A DNA stretch of 64,000 bases from Hyphomicrobiales bacterium (lineage in GTDB: Bacteria > Pseudomonadota > Alphaproteobacteria > Rhizobiales > Rhizobiaceae). The notes under the pieces are model-generated. The model ran no database searches, was not told the DNA's origin, and was given only the letters and a program-made list of their open reading frames with translations. Below, in pieces: positions 45,626 to 54,505 of this stretch; position 1 is the stretch's first letter, and each line of letters opens with the position of its first letter. The DNA lies in assembly GCA_900468535.1 (NCBI GenBank), contig UBTY01000012.1:186001-250000 (forward strand), in the 5' to 3' direction. Made by a program: the position numbers and the translations under genes.

Positions 45626-47887
45626 CTATTTCGCCTCCGCTCGTCGTGCGGAAAGGGCAGCTACGGCTTGGACTTCCGTCAGAAGTCTTATCGGATCGAC
45701 GGGCTTCAACATGACGCGGTTTGCGCCATTCAGCAAGACTTGGCGGCGTGAATCGTCGCGTTTGTCGGCAGTCAGAACGATAATCGGCACGGATGGCAGA
45801 TCGAGACGGCGCTCGTGCCCGCGTAGCCGGCCAATCATTTCGATGCCGTCACCGCCCGGCATGGAAAGATCGCTGATGATGATGTCGGGGCGAGCCCCTT
45901 CTGCGAGTGCACCATCGAGCAGCGCTTCGAAATGCGTGACGTGCTGGACGCTGTGACCGGCCTTGTCGAGCATGGCGCGAATCAGCATCGCGTTGATGGG
46001 GTCGTCTTCGGCGAGCAGGATCTTCAGGCCGCCGTGATCGCCGGTGTCGGGAACGACGGCGCTAAAGCCCGGCTGGTTGTCGTTGAGCGCGTCGCGCTTT
46101 TCCATGCCGCGCATGCGCCCGCGCAAGACGTCGATCAGCGACTGTTCGCGCAGCGGACGGATAAGCCAGGCGTCGAAGAGGTCGAGCGAATGGGCGTTGC
46201 GCTCCTCCGGGTTGACGAGCAGGATCTTTCTGAGGCCAAGACCCGCGATATCCGCGCGATCCGCAAGGTGCGCGGCAAACTCGCCGGACATGCGATGATC
46301 GACGATGATGTCAGTGGGCCTGCTGCCGAGGCCCGCCATTTCGAGCAGGGTCCGACGGGCCGTGCTGCCGTCCTCCGCGAAATGGCAGATGCCGCCGAGC
46401 GTGGTGATGGTTTCCGAAATCGCCATTCTCGCCGCACCGGCCGGGGCAAGCAGCAGAACAATGTTGCCGGCAAGCATCGCGTCGCGCCCCTGCTGCTTGT
46501 CGTCCTCAGGCGCGACGGTGAAGCGGATGCTGAATTCGCTGCCGAGACCCTTTTCGCTGGAAACACTGAGCGTGCCACCAAATTCACGCATGATGCGCGA
46601 GGAGATCGCAAGGCCAAGACCCGTGCCTGCGCTCCTGTCTGCCATCGTGCCGCCCTGTTCGAACTCGCCGAAGATCCGCGCTTGCTCCTCGTCAGTCATT
46701 CCGGGGCCTGTATCGGTCACGGTGATCAGCAATTCGTCGTCCTGCTTGGAGGCACGGATGAAGACGCCGCCAGCCTGCGTGAATTTCACGGCGTTGCCGA
46801 TGACGTTGAAGAGTACCTGCCGCAAGCGCGCCGGGTCGAAGTTCATCAGGTCGGGCACGTCGGACGAGACGGTCGCGCCGATCTCGATACCTTTTTCGTG
46901 CGCACGATAGGCGAGCATCTCGACGACGCTCTCCAGCAGCTTCCGCAGCGACTCCGCACGCGGGCGAAGCTGGAAGCGGCCGACTTCGATCGTCGAGAAA
47001 TCCAGGAGGTCCTCGACCAACTGCGTCAGCGCATCGCCGGACTGGCGGATGCCGTTGAGATAGCTCTGTTGTTCCAGGGATTGCCGAGTTTCGCTCAGGA
47101 GGTGCGTCATTCCGAGAATACCGGAAAGCGGCGTGCGCAGCTCATGGCTGACGGTTGCCAGCAGGCGCGATTTGGCGGCGCTGTTATATTCGGCTTTCTG
47201 CCGGGCATCCTCGCGCGCCTGTGCGGCAAGCCGTTCGTCGGTGACATCACGCGCGATGCTGTGAAGGAGCAGTCGCCCGCCATCCGTGTCGCGGACCACC
47301 ACGTCGCGCCAGAGGAAAATGCGCTGGCCCTGCGGCGTGGAGATTTCGACGTCGTATCGATGGGGCTCGGTTCCCGGGCGGAAGGCGACGCCTATTTCCT
47401 CGCAGGTCTGTCCTTCGGGCGCCGATCGCCCTGTGAGCTGGCGAAAGGTCTCGTTCGCGGCGATGATCCGGCGGTCCATCGTCCGTGTGACGGTAATGTC
47501 GCCAAGCGCGTCGTGGATGTTCGCAAAGAGCTGCGCTCCGCCGCCAGTCGGCTGCTTTTGCCGGGTCGAAATGCCGCGCGCGACGCTTCGCCGGGTCGAT
47601 AGCACGACAGCCGCAAGGATCGATGCAACGATAATCGTGCCGACGCCGATCAGAAAGAGCAGAATGCCGCCGACGTAGGCGAGGGCAAGCAGAACGATGG
47701 AAGCCAGCAAGCCTGCGCCGCCGAGCCAATGCGCCAGCAGCTTTCGGCCAGTGGGTGCTGAATTGGAGAAGGTGATGTCGGCCGAGCCAAAGGGCGCAAG
47801 CGACCGTTCCGGAGCGTCGCTACGACGTGCCGCATGTGCGCCAAAGGCGTTCGCCAGCTTTTGCTGCAAGTGACCCAGACCGACCAT
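45626..47887 (-). CDS. Membrane-bound hybrid sensor histidine kinase
   Basis: 753 aa. Two membrane helices (about residues 54-96) are followed by a PAS domain (about 122-215). The HisKA domain has the phospho-accepting His248 in ATVSHELRTPLSG. The HATPase domain has NVIGNAVKF (361-369), DTGPGM and GTGLGLAI. A middle receiver-like domain (about 473-590) is degenerate: the acidic pair is replaced by Ala-Pro and the conserved Lys by Arg, though Asp530 remains. The last receiver (about 621-745) is complete, with EDD at 627-629 and Asp673. Signal and partner response regulator are unknown; it has no paired regulator gene beside it. Confidence 0.92.
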   Translation of the reverse strand: MVGLGHLQQKLANAFGAHAARRSDAPERSLAPFGSADITFSNSAPTGRKLLAHWLGGAGLLASIVLLALAYVGGILLFLIGVGTIIVASILAAVVLSTRRSVARGISTRQKQPTGGGAQLFANIHDALGDITVTRTMDRRIIAANETFRQLTGRSAPEGQTCEEIGVAFRPGTEPHRYDVEISTPQGQRIFLWRDVVVRDTDGGRLLLHSIARDVTDERLAAQAREDARQKAEYNSAAKSRLLATVSHELRTPLSGILGMTHLLSETRQSLEQQSYLNGIRQSGDALTQLVEDLLDFSTIEVGRFQLRPRAESLRKLLESVVEMLAYRAHEKGIEIGATVSSDVPDLMNFDPARLRQVLFNVIGNAVKFTQAGGVFIRASKQDDELLITVTDTGPGMTDEEQARIFGEFEQGGTMADRSAGTGLGLAISSRIMREFGGTLSVSSEKGLGSEFSIRFTVAPEDDKQQGRDAMLAGNIVLLLAPAGAARMAISETITTLGGICHFAEDGSTARRTLLEMAGLGSRPTDIIVDHRMSGEFAAHLADRADIAGLGLRKILLVNPEERNAHSLDLFDAWLIRPLREQSLIDVLRGRMRGMEKRDALNDNQPGFSAVVPDTGDHGGLKILLAEDDPINAMLIRAMLDKAGHSVQHVTHFEALLDGALAEGARPDIIISDLSMPGGDGIEMIGRLRGHERRLDLPSVPIIVLTADKRDDSRRQVLLNGANRVMLKPVDPIRLLTEVQAVAALSARRAEAK

Positions 47888-47943
47888 GTGGATCGGATTA
47901 GCACGCCGGCCGTTCCAAATAGCTTCAGCAAACAGCTAAAACT

Positions 47944-48447
47944 TTAGGTATCCGCTTTTTTAGGTTGTATTAGCTCATCAAGAATCACGCATCCCGCGCC
48001 GATTGTGATGAAACTGTCGGCCAGGTTGAAGACGGCGAACGACCATGTCTCTGTATGAAACAGGATGTAGTCGATGACGTGCCCATAAAGAAAGCGGTCG
48101 ATCAGGTTGCCGAGCGCACCGGCAATGATCAGCGCATAGCCGAGATGAGCGAAGGTGCGCTGCTTGCCTGTTCGATGCCAGAGCCAGATGACGAAGGCAA
48201 CGATGATCAAGCGCATCCCGACGATGAACCAGCCGTCCATCCCTGAAAGCATCGAAAAGGCGACGCCGAGATTGTAGGTCCGGTAGAGCGCCAGCATCGG
48301 GATAAGATGCACCGGCTCCTGCAGTGGCAGCGTGTGGTCGACAACGATCTTGACGATCTGGTCGAGCACGACGGCAATGACGATGAAGATCAGGATCGGC
48401 AGCGGCCGGGCAAACAGGGTCGGTCGTTCTAGCGTCTGATCAGTCAT
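47944..48447 (-). CDS. lspA: Lipoprotein signal peptidase (signal peptidase II)
   Basis: Inner-membrane aspartyl protease that cleaves prolipoprotein signal peptides; 167 aa with four membrane helices. The catalytic aspartates are in the conserved [19 protein letters not shown] and [11 protein letters not shown] motifs. The start overlaps the stop of the upstream RNA methyltransferase gene by four bases. It complements lnt, also in this window, in lipoprotein maturation; lgt is not here. The downstream histidine kinase gene starts on the same strand 56 bp later. Confidence 0.97.
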   Translation of the reverse strand: MTDQTLERPTLFARPLPILIFIVIAVVLDQIVKIVVDHTLPLQEPVHLIPMLALYRTYNLGVAFSMLSGMDGWFIVGMRLIIVAFVIWLWHRTGKQRTFAHLGYALIIAGALGNLIDRFLYGHVIDYILFHTETWSFAVFNLADSFITIGAGCVILDELIQPKKADT

Positions 48448-49304
48448 TTGACCTCGTCGAGTGAGAGGAGATGGCGGCGTGCCTCGAACAGCATGACGGC
48501 GCTGGCGACAGCAAGATTGAGCGAGTCGGCGCGGCCCTGCTGCGGAATGCGGGCAAGGGCGTCGGCTTCCTTGGCAAGATGCTCCGGCAGCCCCGATTGC
48601 TCGTTGCCCATCAGGATCACGACCGGCTTCTTCTTGTAGTCGATCGTCCGGTAGTCGACGGAGCCGGCCAAGTGCGTGGCAACGACAGAGACGCCGGCGT
48701 GCTTCTTCCAGGCAATGAATTCGTCCGCCGTGGCGCGGGCAACGGGAACGGCAAACACCGAGCCCATGGTGGCGCGCACCGTTTCCAGCGAGAAGGGATC
48801 CGTTGTCTCGCCGACGAGGATGACGCCGGAGGCGCCGGCAGCATCCGCGGTGCGAATAATCGTGCCGAGATTGCCGGGATCGCGGACGCGGTCGAGGGCG
48901 ATCCAGGTTTCACCCTGCTTCGGGTGGATTTCGCGCAGCGGCTTCCAGCGGCTTTCGAAAATGCCGACGACCATCTGCGGATTGTCGCGGCGGGTAATCG
49001 CGGAAAGCACCTTCTCGCTGACCTCGAGAACCAGTCCGCCTGATGCAACGGTTCTCGCCGCCATCTGCTCGACCAGCGGCTTGCCCTTGGCGGCCTTGGC
49101 ATAGACAAGCGTGCGGATCGTCCAGCCAAGCTCAATCGCGTCGATGACGAGCTTCAGACCTTCGGCCATGAAGGTGCCGCTCTGCTCGCGCGTCTTCTTG
49201 TCGCTGAGCGCCTTGATATCCTTGATGATGGGATTTGCGAGCGAGGTGACCTCTTTCACATGCCCGACCTTGTGCGGGCCGTGGCCCTTGTGTTCATGGC
49301 TCAT
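48444..49304 (-). CDS. TrmH/SpoU-family RNA 2'-O-methyltransferase
   Basis: 286 aa. An N-terminal substrate-binding domain ([22 protein letters not shown], about 30-110) precedes the SPOUT methyltransferase domain, with motif 1 [26 protein letters not shown] near residue 133, motif 2 [12 protein letters not shown], and motif 3 [25 protein letters not shown]. It probably methylates ribose in rRNA or tRNA; the target cannot be fixed. It is coupled to lspA downstream and to another RNA methyltransferase upstream by 4-base overlaps. Confidence 0.92.
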   Translation of the reverse strand: MSHEHKGHGPHKVGHVKEVTSLANPIIKDIKALSDKKTREQSGTFMAEGLKLVIDAIELGWTIRTLVYAKAAKGKPLVEQMAARTVASGGLVLEVSEKVLSAITRRDNPQMVVGIFESRWKPLREIHPKQGETWIALDRVRDPGNLGTIIRTADAAGASGVILVGETTDPFSLETVRATMGSVFAVPVARATADEFIAWKKHAGVSVVATHLAGSVDYRTIDYKKKPVVILMGNEQSGLPEHLAKEADALARIPQQGRADSLNLAVASAVMLFEARRHLLSLDEVK

Positions 49305-50401
49305 TTCGGCACCCAGCGGGAGAAAAGGGATGTAGAGAGTGCGCGGCCCGGCGCCTTGCCGTCCAGCCCGGCCTCGCGGATGACGAGTTCGCCAGACTCG
49401 ACGACGCCGCCGGCCCCACGCATCGTCTCGCGCATCAATTCATGGATCGAATAGAAGCTGGCGCGGATCGAATAGGCGGTCAGCACGAGCCCAACCGCCT
49501 TCGGCGACAGGATTTCGCGGCAGATATCGAGCATGACAGGCAGATGTTCGAAGAGGTGCCAGACCTCGCCATTCGGTCCGCGGCCGAATTTCGGCGGGTC
49601 GGTGAGAATGATATCGTACTTGTTGCCGCGGCGCTCCTCGCGCTGGATGAACTTCATCGCGTCTTCGCAGATCCAGCGGATCGGCGCCTTTTCCAGCCGG
49701 CTCAGCGCCTGGTTTTCGCGCGCCCAGCCGATCGCCTTCTTCGAGGCGTCGACATGCGTGACCTCGGCGCCGGCCGCTGCCGCGACGAGCGAGGCGACAC
49801 CGGTGTAACCAAAGAGGTTCAGCACCTTCAGCGGTCGCCCTGCCGTCTCGACCTGCTGCTTCATCCACGTCCAGTGAACGATCTGCTCCGGAAAGACGCC
49901 GACGTGGCGGAAGGAGGTGAAACGACCGAAGAAATCGACGCCGAGCAGGTTCAGCGGCCAGGTCTCGCCAAGCGCTTCCTTGGGAAAGCGCCAGCGCCCG
50001 GTCCCTTCCTCATCGGTATCGCCGGTGAAGACGGAATCGACCTTCTCCCAGACCTGTTTCGGCAGGGAAGGCTGCCACAGCGCCTGTCCTTCCGGCCGTA
50101 CGATCCGGTAGGGACCGTATTGCTCCAGCTTCTCGCCATTGCCGCTGTCGATCAGGTGAAAGTCGCCTGCGCCAAGAGACTCGAGAATGACGGGTACACG
50201 TTCGGCCGGACGCTCGCCGGTGCGCTCCATCAGCGGCCGGTCTATGGCCGTTGGTACCGAGGCCGGTTCGCGCACCTTGTCGCGCGCCGGCGCCGGTTTT
50301 GCGGCGGGCTTCGCCTGGCGTGGCCCGCGATCGTCGGTGCGGCGTCCGCCGGAGGGGCCGGCGGCGGATTTCTGGCCCGGCCGGCGTTCTTTCTGTCTCA
50401 A
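49301..50401 (-). CDS. Class I SAM-dependent rRNA methyltransferase (RlmI-like)
   Basis: 366 aa. The first 50 residues form a disordered, Arg/Lys/Pro-rich extension. The core has the SAM-binding motif VLNLFGYTGVASLVAAAAGAEVTHVDAS near residues 195-222 and the catalytic-pocket motif LTDPPKFGRGPNGEVW near 275, typical of RlmI/RlmK-like m5C or m2G methyltransferases. It is the first gene of the three-gene overlap operon with the SPOUT methyltransferase and lspA. Specific target base is unknown. Confidence 0.88.
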   Translation of the reverse strand: MRQKERRPGQKSAAGPSGGRRTDDRGPRQAKPAAKPAPARDKVREPASVPTAIDRPLMERTGERPAERVPVILESLGAGDFHLIDSGNGEKLEQYGPYRIVRPEGQALWQPSLPKQVWEKVDSVFTGDTDEEGTGRWRFPKEALGETWPLNLLGVDFFGRFTSFRHVGVFPEQIVHWTWMKQQVETAGRPLKVLNLFGYTGVASLVAAAAGAEVTHVDASKKAIGWARENQALSRLEKAPIRWICEDAMKFIQREERRGNKYDIILTDPPKFGRGPNGEVWHLFEHLPVMLDICREILSPKAVGLVLTAYSIRASFYSIHELMRETMRGAGGVVESGELVIREAGLDGKAPGRALSTSLFSRWVPK

Positions 50402-50519
50402 CGTGGTCTTCCGCGTGCTTCAATTCGATAGAACTGGTGCAAATAGCATTCCGTTTCACCTTGGCAAAGCGCTTTCGGGCTGTGATAAATTGAGGCAGGT
50501 CGAAATGGGAGGATTTCGG

Positions 50520-50972
50520 ATGGACTTGACCGGCGAAGAACGGATTACAGCGCCCCGGGATGCCGTATGGGCAGCTCTGAACGACCCCGAAATTTTGAAG
50601 CAGTGCATTCCGGGCTGTCAGAGCCTCGAAATGAAGTCTCCGACCGAGCTTGCCGCGGTGGTGAAGATCAAGATCGGCCCGGTCTCGGCGACCTTCAACG
50701 GCGAGGTGACTCTATCCAATATCAACGCCCCTGAAAGTTACACGATATCAGGCGAGGGCAAGGGTGGCATTGCAGGCTTTGCCAAGGGCGGAGCGGATGT
50801 CGTGCTCAAGGAAGACGGCGGCGAGACAATCCTGCAGTACGAGGCGAAAGCTCAGGTCGGTGGCAAGATCGCCCAGCTCGGCGCGCGATTGATTGACTCG
50901 ACGTCGACGAAGCTGGCACAGCAGTTTTTTTCAGATTTCAACGCCGCGGTCAGCAGCCAGGCAGCGGAGTAG
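50520..50972 (+). CDS. CoxG/SRPBCC-family protein
   Basis: 150-aa START-like domain protein similar to CO dehydrogenase subunit G (CoxG): starts LTGEERITAPRDAVWAALNDPEILKQCIPGCQSLE and has GKGGIAGFAKGGADVVL and a final helix LAQQFFSDFNAAVS. CoxG proteins are membrane-anchoring or maturation factors for molybdenum hydroxylases, but here no cox or xanthine dehydrogenase genes are adjacent and the long C-terminal anchor is missing. The start at 50520 has GGGAGG 7 bases upstream; an in-frame ATG at 50505 is possible. Confidence 0.87.
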   Translation: MDLTGEERITAPRDAVWAALNDPEILKQCIPGCQSLEMKSPTELAAVVKIKIGPVSATFNGEVTLSNINAPESYTISGEGKGGIAGFAKGGADVVLKEDGGETILQYEAKAQVGGKIAQLGARLIDSTSTKLAQQFFSDFNAAVSSQAAE

Positions 50973-51001
50973 CACGAGCGGATCGTTCGGTCAGGTAGGT
51001 C

Positions 51002-51451
51002 ATGCACTGGGTGGTTAGACTTGCCAATGCCTCGGATCGGGAGCATTTGGCCGATCTCTATCTGGCCGTGCGGCGACAGACGTTTTTGTGGGTCGATCCG
51101 CTGACGTTCCGACATGGCGATTTCTTTTCGCAAACGCAGGGAGAGATCATCTGGGTGGCCGAGACGCCCGCAGGCGAAGTCGCAGGATTTATCTCACTAT
51201 GGCCGCCGGACGATTTCATTCACATGCTCTATGTGGCCGGCCCCTGGCAGTCTCGCGGGGCGGGTGGCGCACTTTTGCGCGCGCTTCCCGATTGGCCCCA
51301 CCAGAAGTACCGGTTGAAATGCCTGGTCGAAAATGCGCGGGCAAAGGCGTTCTATCTGGCGAACGGGTTCGTCGTAACCGGAAACGGCAAGTCAGCGGAA
51401 GGAATGTACGAGGAGATGAGTTTCTTTCCTGCCGTAGATTCAATAAGATAG
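51002..51451 (+). CDS. GNAT-family N-acetyltransferase
   Basis: 149 aa, one GNAT domain: the strand IHMLYVAGPWQSRGAGGALLRAL near residues 73-95 carries the acetyl-CoA loop, followed by LVENARAKAFYLANGFVVTG. The target is unknown. The gene lies 29 bp after the CoxG-like gene and may share its transcript. Its last six residues and the TAG stop codon are formed by a palindromic repeat (copy C), suggesting the repeat inserted at, and changed, the 3' end of the gene. Confidence 0.87.
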   Translation: MHWVVRLANASDREHLADLYLAVRRQTFLWVDPLTFRHGDFFSQTQGEIIWVAETPAGEVAGFISLWPPDDFIHMLYVAGPWQSRGAGGALLRALPDWPHQKYRLKCLVENARAKAFYLANGFVVTGNGKSAEGMYEEMSFFPAVDSIR

Positions 51452-51479
51452 AACGCCCTTAGGACGCTCGGCGCTCTAG
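51434..51479 (-). repeat. Palindromic intergenic repeat, copy C (shortened)
   Basis: Read on the minus strand: CTAGAGCGCC, a shortened stem GCGTCC-TAA-GGGCGT, then TTCTATCTTATTGAATCTAC. Compared with copy A it lacks about 10 bases of the descending arm but still folds. It starts 4 bp past the stop of the S1C-like gene and its far end forms the last codons and stop of the convergent GNAT gene. Confidence 0.72.
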
Positions 51480-51483
51480 CCGG

Positions 51484-52389
51484 CTACTGCAATTGCGGCT
51501 TCTTCAGGTAGTTGTTGCGATCGGCCGACCTGATCCGCAGCCAGGCTTCGCGTCCGTCCCGCAATACCCGCATTGGGATTTCGGCGCCGGCGGACCCGCT
51601 GCTCCAGACCTTTCGGTAGAAATCGGCAAGTCCATCCACTTCGCCATCTCTGATTTCGGAGATGATGTCGCCTCTGCGAAGCCCAGCTGCTTCCGCCGGG
51701 CTTCCGTCCGCCACGCTCATGACAATGACATCGCCATTGCTTTCGGCCGAGAAGGCGCCGAGCCAGGGACGTGGAGGCTTGTTGACCTGTCCGCGGGTCA
51801 GGAGGTCGTCGAGAATCGGCGGCAGGAGATTGATCGGCACGATCATGTTGATATCGGCAACCTCGCCATCCTGGCTCATCTGCAGACGCAGAGAACCGAT
51901 CCCGAGCAGCTTTCCGTCGGCATCGACCAGGGCCGCGCCTCCCCATGAGGGATGCGCCGGCGTCGTAAAGATTGCCTCGTCCAGCAGGTATTCCCAATAG
52001 CCGGCAAATTCCTGCTTTGCGACGATCCGGGCTTCGACGAACTGACCGATGCCGTCAGCCAGGATGACCGGGTCTCCAAGGTTCGCGCCGCTGCCGTCGC
52101 CGAATTCGAGCGCCGGTAGGCCAAGATCGCCAAGCGCCTGCAGCAGGCCGAAGCCTGTCTCCTGGTCGTAGGCGAGCGGATGGGCTGCGATCACGCGGCC
52201 ATCGAGCGTCGTCAGCCACACCTCTTCCGCCTCGGTGATCAGGTAACCGATCGTCAGCACAAGCCCGGACGAACGGATGACGACGCCACTTCCTTCGCGG
52301 CGCGTGCCGAGCGTATCCGCCGTATAGGCGTCTTCGGGAATTGAGGAACGAACGGCCACAACGGACCGGAGAATGTCGTCGATATCCAT
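51484..52389 (-). CDS. S1C (HtrA/DegP-like) pseudoprotease with PDZ domain
   Basis: 301 aa: trypsin-like domain (about residues 5-195) plus one PDZ domain (about 205-295, LGAFSAESNGDVIVMSVADGSPAEAAGLRRGDIISEI). Compared with HtrA proteins the catalytic residues are lost: the TNNHV position reads TIGYL (Tyr49), the D-x3-D position has Gly79, and the GNSGG nucleophile motif reads PSWGG (Trp149). No signal peptide is visible, so it may be cytosolic. It is more likely a binding or scaffold protein than a protease. ATG 52389 was chosen because the upstream frame lacks coding character. Confidence 0.85.
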   Translation of the reverse strand: MDIDDILRSVVAVRSSIPEDAYTADTLGTRREGSGVVIRSSGLVLTIGYLITEAEEVWLTTLDGRVIAAHPLAYDQETGFGLLQALGDLGLPALEFGDGSGANLGDPVILADGIGQFVEARIVAKQEFAGYWEYLLDEAIFTTPAHPSWGGAALVDADGKLLGIGSLRLQMSQDGEVADINMIVPINLLPPILDDLLTRGQVNKPPRPWLGAFSAESNGDVIVMSVADGSPAEAAGLRRGDIISEIRDGEVDGLADFYRKVWSSGSAGAEIPMRVLRDGREAWLRIRSADRNNYLKKPQLQ

Positions 52390-52567
52390 GGTTTCATCCT
52401 CGCGAGGCAGAATTTCGCCTGGCAGATGTGTGCTGTCTGTATTGGGTATAGCTATGGAGCTAGGTCCGTCGCTGCAAGTGGCGCCCTGCCCAATTTCCGG
52501 GCGGCGCGATCGTTTTGGCGCTGGTTTTCCGGCCAAGACAGGTGTTCTGACGCAGAAGCTCAGCTGT

Positions 52568-52900
52568 TTACCGCGACGGCAGTTGCCCGGCGATCTCTTC
52601 GGCGCGCGACTTGTGGCGGCCGGCTTCCGCCTGCCAACGGACCGCTTCCTTGGCTTCGTTCCTGGCGCGCTTGCGATGCTTGCCCTGGCCGAGCCAGGTG
52701 GCGGCGGCGCCGACGAACATGCCGATGATCAACGCAATGAAAAGGAAAACGAACAGCGGTGCGGAAAGCGAGAGCACCTGGTCTTCCGGCCTGAAGGGGT
52801 TGAAAGCCAGCGACACGCTCTGCCGGTTGGCGACGCAGAAGATGATCAGAATGATGCCAAGAGGCAGCAAAATCAGAAGGTTGATGATTTTCTTCGTCAT
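52568..52900 (-). CDS. LapA-domain (DUF1049) membrane protein
   Basis: 110 aa with two membrane helices (about residues 6-25 and 46-70) separated by a short loop, VANRQSVSLAFNPFRPEDQV, typical of LapA/YciS proteins. A charged coiled tail (KHRKRARNEAKEAVRWQAEAGRHKSRAEEIAGQ) follows. In E. coli LapA works with LapB in LPS assembly control, but no lapB gene is beside it here. ATG 52900 (MTKKIINLL) preferred over 52924. It is downstream of ihfB, as is common in alphaproteobacteria. Confidence 0.87.
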   Translation of the reverse strand: MTKKIINLLILLPLGIILIIFCVANRQSVSLAFNPFRPEDQVLSLSAPLFVFLFIALIIGMFVGAAATWLGQGKHRKRARNEAKEAVRWQAEAGRHKSRAEEIAGQLPSR

Positions 52901-53014
52901 TGTGCTGTCTCCGTATGCTGTCATTCACCGCGGCGTGCGATGCTGCATATCAGGATAAGCGGAGCCAGCGGAAGTTCAAGTGCGCGCGATGTCGCTTTGG
53001 GTGGAGAAATCCGA

Positions 53015-53314
53015 TCAGTCGTCCTGATCAGCCTGTCCCGGGTTCAGGCGTTCACGCAGTTCCTTGCCGGTCTTGAAGAACGGCACCCACTTCTCTTCGA
53101 CAAAGACCGTATCGCCTGTGCGCGGGTTGCGGCCGGAGCGCGAAGGACGGTTCTTGACGGAGAACGCGCCGAAGCCGCGCAACTCCACGCGGTTACCTGC
53201 CGCGAGCGCATCAGTGATCTCGTCGAGCACCGCGTTGACGATATTTTCGACGTCGCGATGATAGAGATGCGGGTTGCGTGCCGCAACTATCTGCACCAGT
53301 TCGGACTTGATCAC
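53015..53314 (-). CDS. ihfB: Integration host factor subunit beta
   Basis: 99-aa DNA-bending protein of the HU/IHF family. It begins [29 protein letters not shown] and carries the DNA-arm signature [21 protein letters not shown] near residues 47-67, in the beta-subunit form. It forms a heterodimer with IhfA (not in the window) and bends DNA, often at RpoN-dependent promoters. It is 29 bp downstream of sppA on the same strand, the usual sppA-ihfB-lapA order. Confidence 0.95.
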   Translation of the reverse strand: MIKSELVQIVAARNPHLYHRDVENIVNAVLDEITDALAAGNRVELRGFGAFSVKNRPSRSGRNPRTGDTVFVEEKWVPFFKTGKELRERLNPGQADQDD

Positions 53315-53343
53315 AGCTGCCCCCTTAAATTATTGATTTCTTA

Positions 53344-54294
53344 TCAATCATGGCCAACCTGCCAAACTGAAAGGAGCCCGTCAAGGAGCAACTTCTGCGG
53401 CAGAATTCCGGTGAGGTCCTGGCTGCGGGCAAGATCGCCGTAACCCAAGAGTGTGAGGATTTGCGATGCGGCTCCGGCGAGCAGGAACGGCGTCGTGCTC
53501 TTCTTGTCCCAGTCGACTTCGGGCAGGTCTTTGTTGACATTCCGCGTCGCCAGATAGGCGCGTATTTCATTGTCGCCGCCGATCTGGTCGATCAGCTTCA
53601 CCTTCAGCGCCTGGCGCCCGGTGAAGATCGTGCCATCAGCGAGCTTCAGCACGTCCTCACGCGGAAGCTTGCGTCGGTCGGCCACCAGATCGACGAACCA
53701 GCCATAGCTGTCGACGATCATCGAATTGATCATCGCTTTCGCCTCTTCGCTGGCGGGGTGAAATGGCGAAGGTTCGGCCTTGAGTGGCGAAGACTTGATC
53801 TCTTCCATGGAGACACCGAGCTTGTCGAGCAGCGGTTTCACCTGCGGATACTGGAATATCACGCCGATCGAGCCCGTTATCGAGCTATCGCCAGCGATGA
53901 TCATGTCGCCGGCCGTGGCAATCATGTAGCCGGCCGAGGCTGCGAGCGTCCTGACGTCCGAAACGACCGGCTTCTTGGCAGCGATCGCGCGGATCGCCTT
54001 GAAGATCCGTTCGCCGCCATAGGTCGTTCCGCCGGGTGACGAAATCGAGACGATGACCGCCTTGACCGCATCGCTCTTCTCGATCTTGTCAAGCCGATCG
54101 AGCAGTTCGCTGTCGTCGGTGATAAGTCCGGAGATCGTCACATGAGCGATGTGCGGGCGTTCCATGCCGACGTCTTTGGCAAAGAATCGATATGCGATGA
54201 AGCCGAGCGCCAAGAGCAGCAGGACCGCGATCACGCGCCAGAAGCCAACCTTGCGCCGCAGCCGCCGGCGGTCTGCGATCATCGAACTGTCCAT
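53344..54294 (-). CDS. sppA: Signal peptide peptidase SppA (short form)
   Basis: 316-aa S49 membrane protease that degrades cleaved signal peptides. One N-terminal membrane helix (about 18-37) precedes a single S49 domain. The segment SSPGGTTYGGERIFKAI near residue 88, the nucleophile region TLAASAGYMIATAGD near 118, and SSITGSIGVIFQYP near 138 are conserved. This is the single-domain 36-kDa form, unlike the tandem-domain E. coli enzyme. It is divergent from lptC by 211 bp and followed closely by ihfB. Confidence 0.94.
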   Translation of the reverse strand: MDSSMIADRRRLRRKVGFWRVIAVLLLLALGFIAYRFFAKDVGMERPHIAHVTISGLITDDSELLDRLDKIEKSDAVKAVIVSISSPGGTTYGGERIFKAIRAIAAKKPVVSDVRTLAASAGYMIATAGDMIIAGDSSITGSIGVIFQYPQVKPLLDKLGVSMEEIKSSPLKAEPSPFHPASEEAKAMINSMIVDSYGWFVDLVADRRKLPREDVLKLADGTIFTGRQALKVKLIDQIGGDNEIRAYLATRNVNKDLPEVDWDKKSTTPFLLAGAASQILTLLGYGDLARSQDLTGILPQKLLLDGLLSVWQVGHD

Positions 54295-54505
54295 TCATTC
54301 CTCCGGGTCGGCAAGCCTCAGGCAACCCCGTCAATCTAGAGTTCACCAGGCGCGCGGAAATGCTTTTATGGCGGATTTCATGCTTTTCTTGCTTGTTGCA
54401 GAAAAAAATCCATATTGGCAAGCCAGTGTAATAATGCGAAACGAACTGTGATCTGCAGAAGCGCTCCCTATATAAGCCTGCCGATCACTGCAACGGACCC
54501 GACTT

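Noticed and set aside
45932..47602. Plus-strand open frame of 556 codons opposite the hybrid kinase
   Set aside because: Antisense shadow; the kinase frame has complete family motifs and this one has none.
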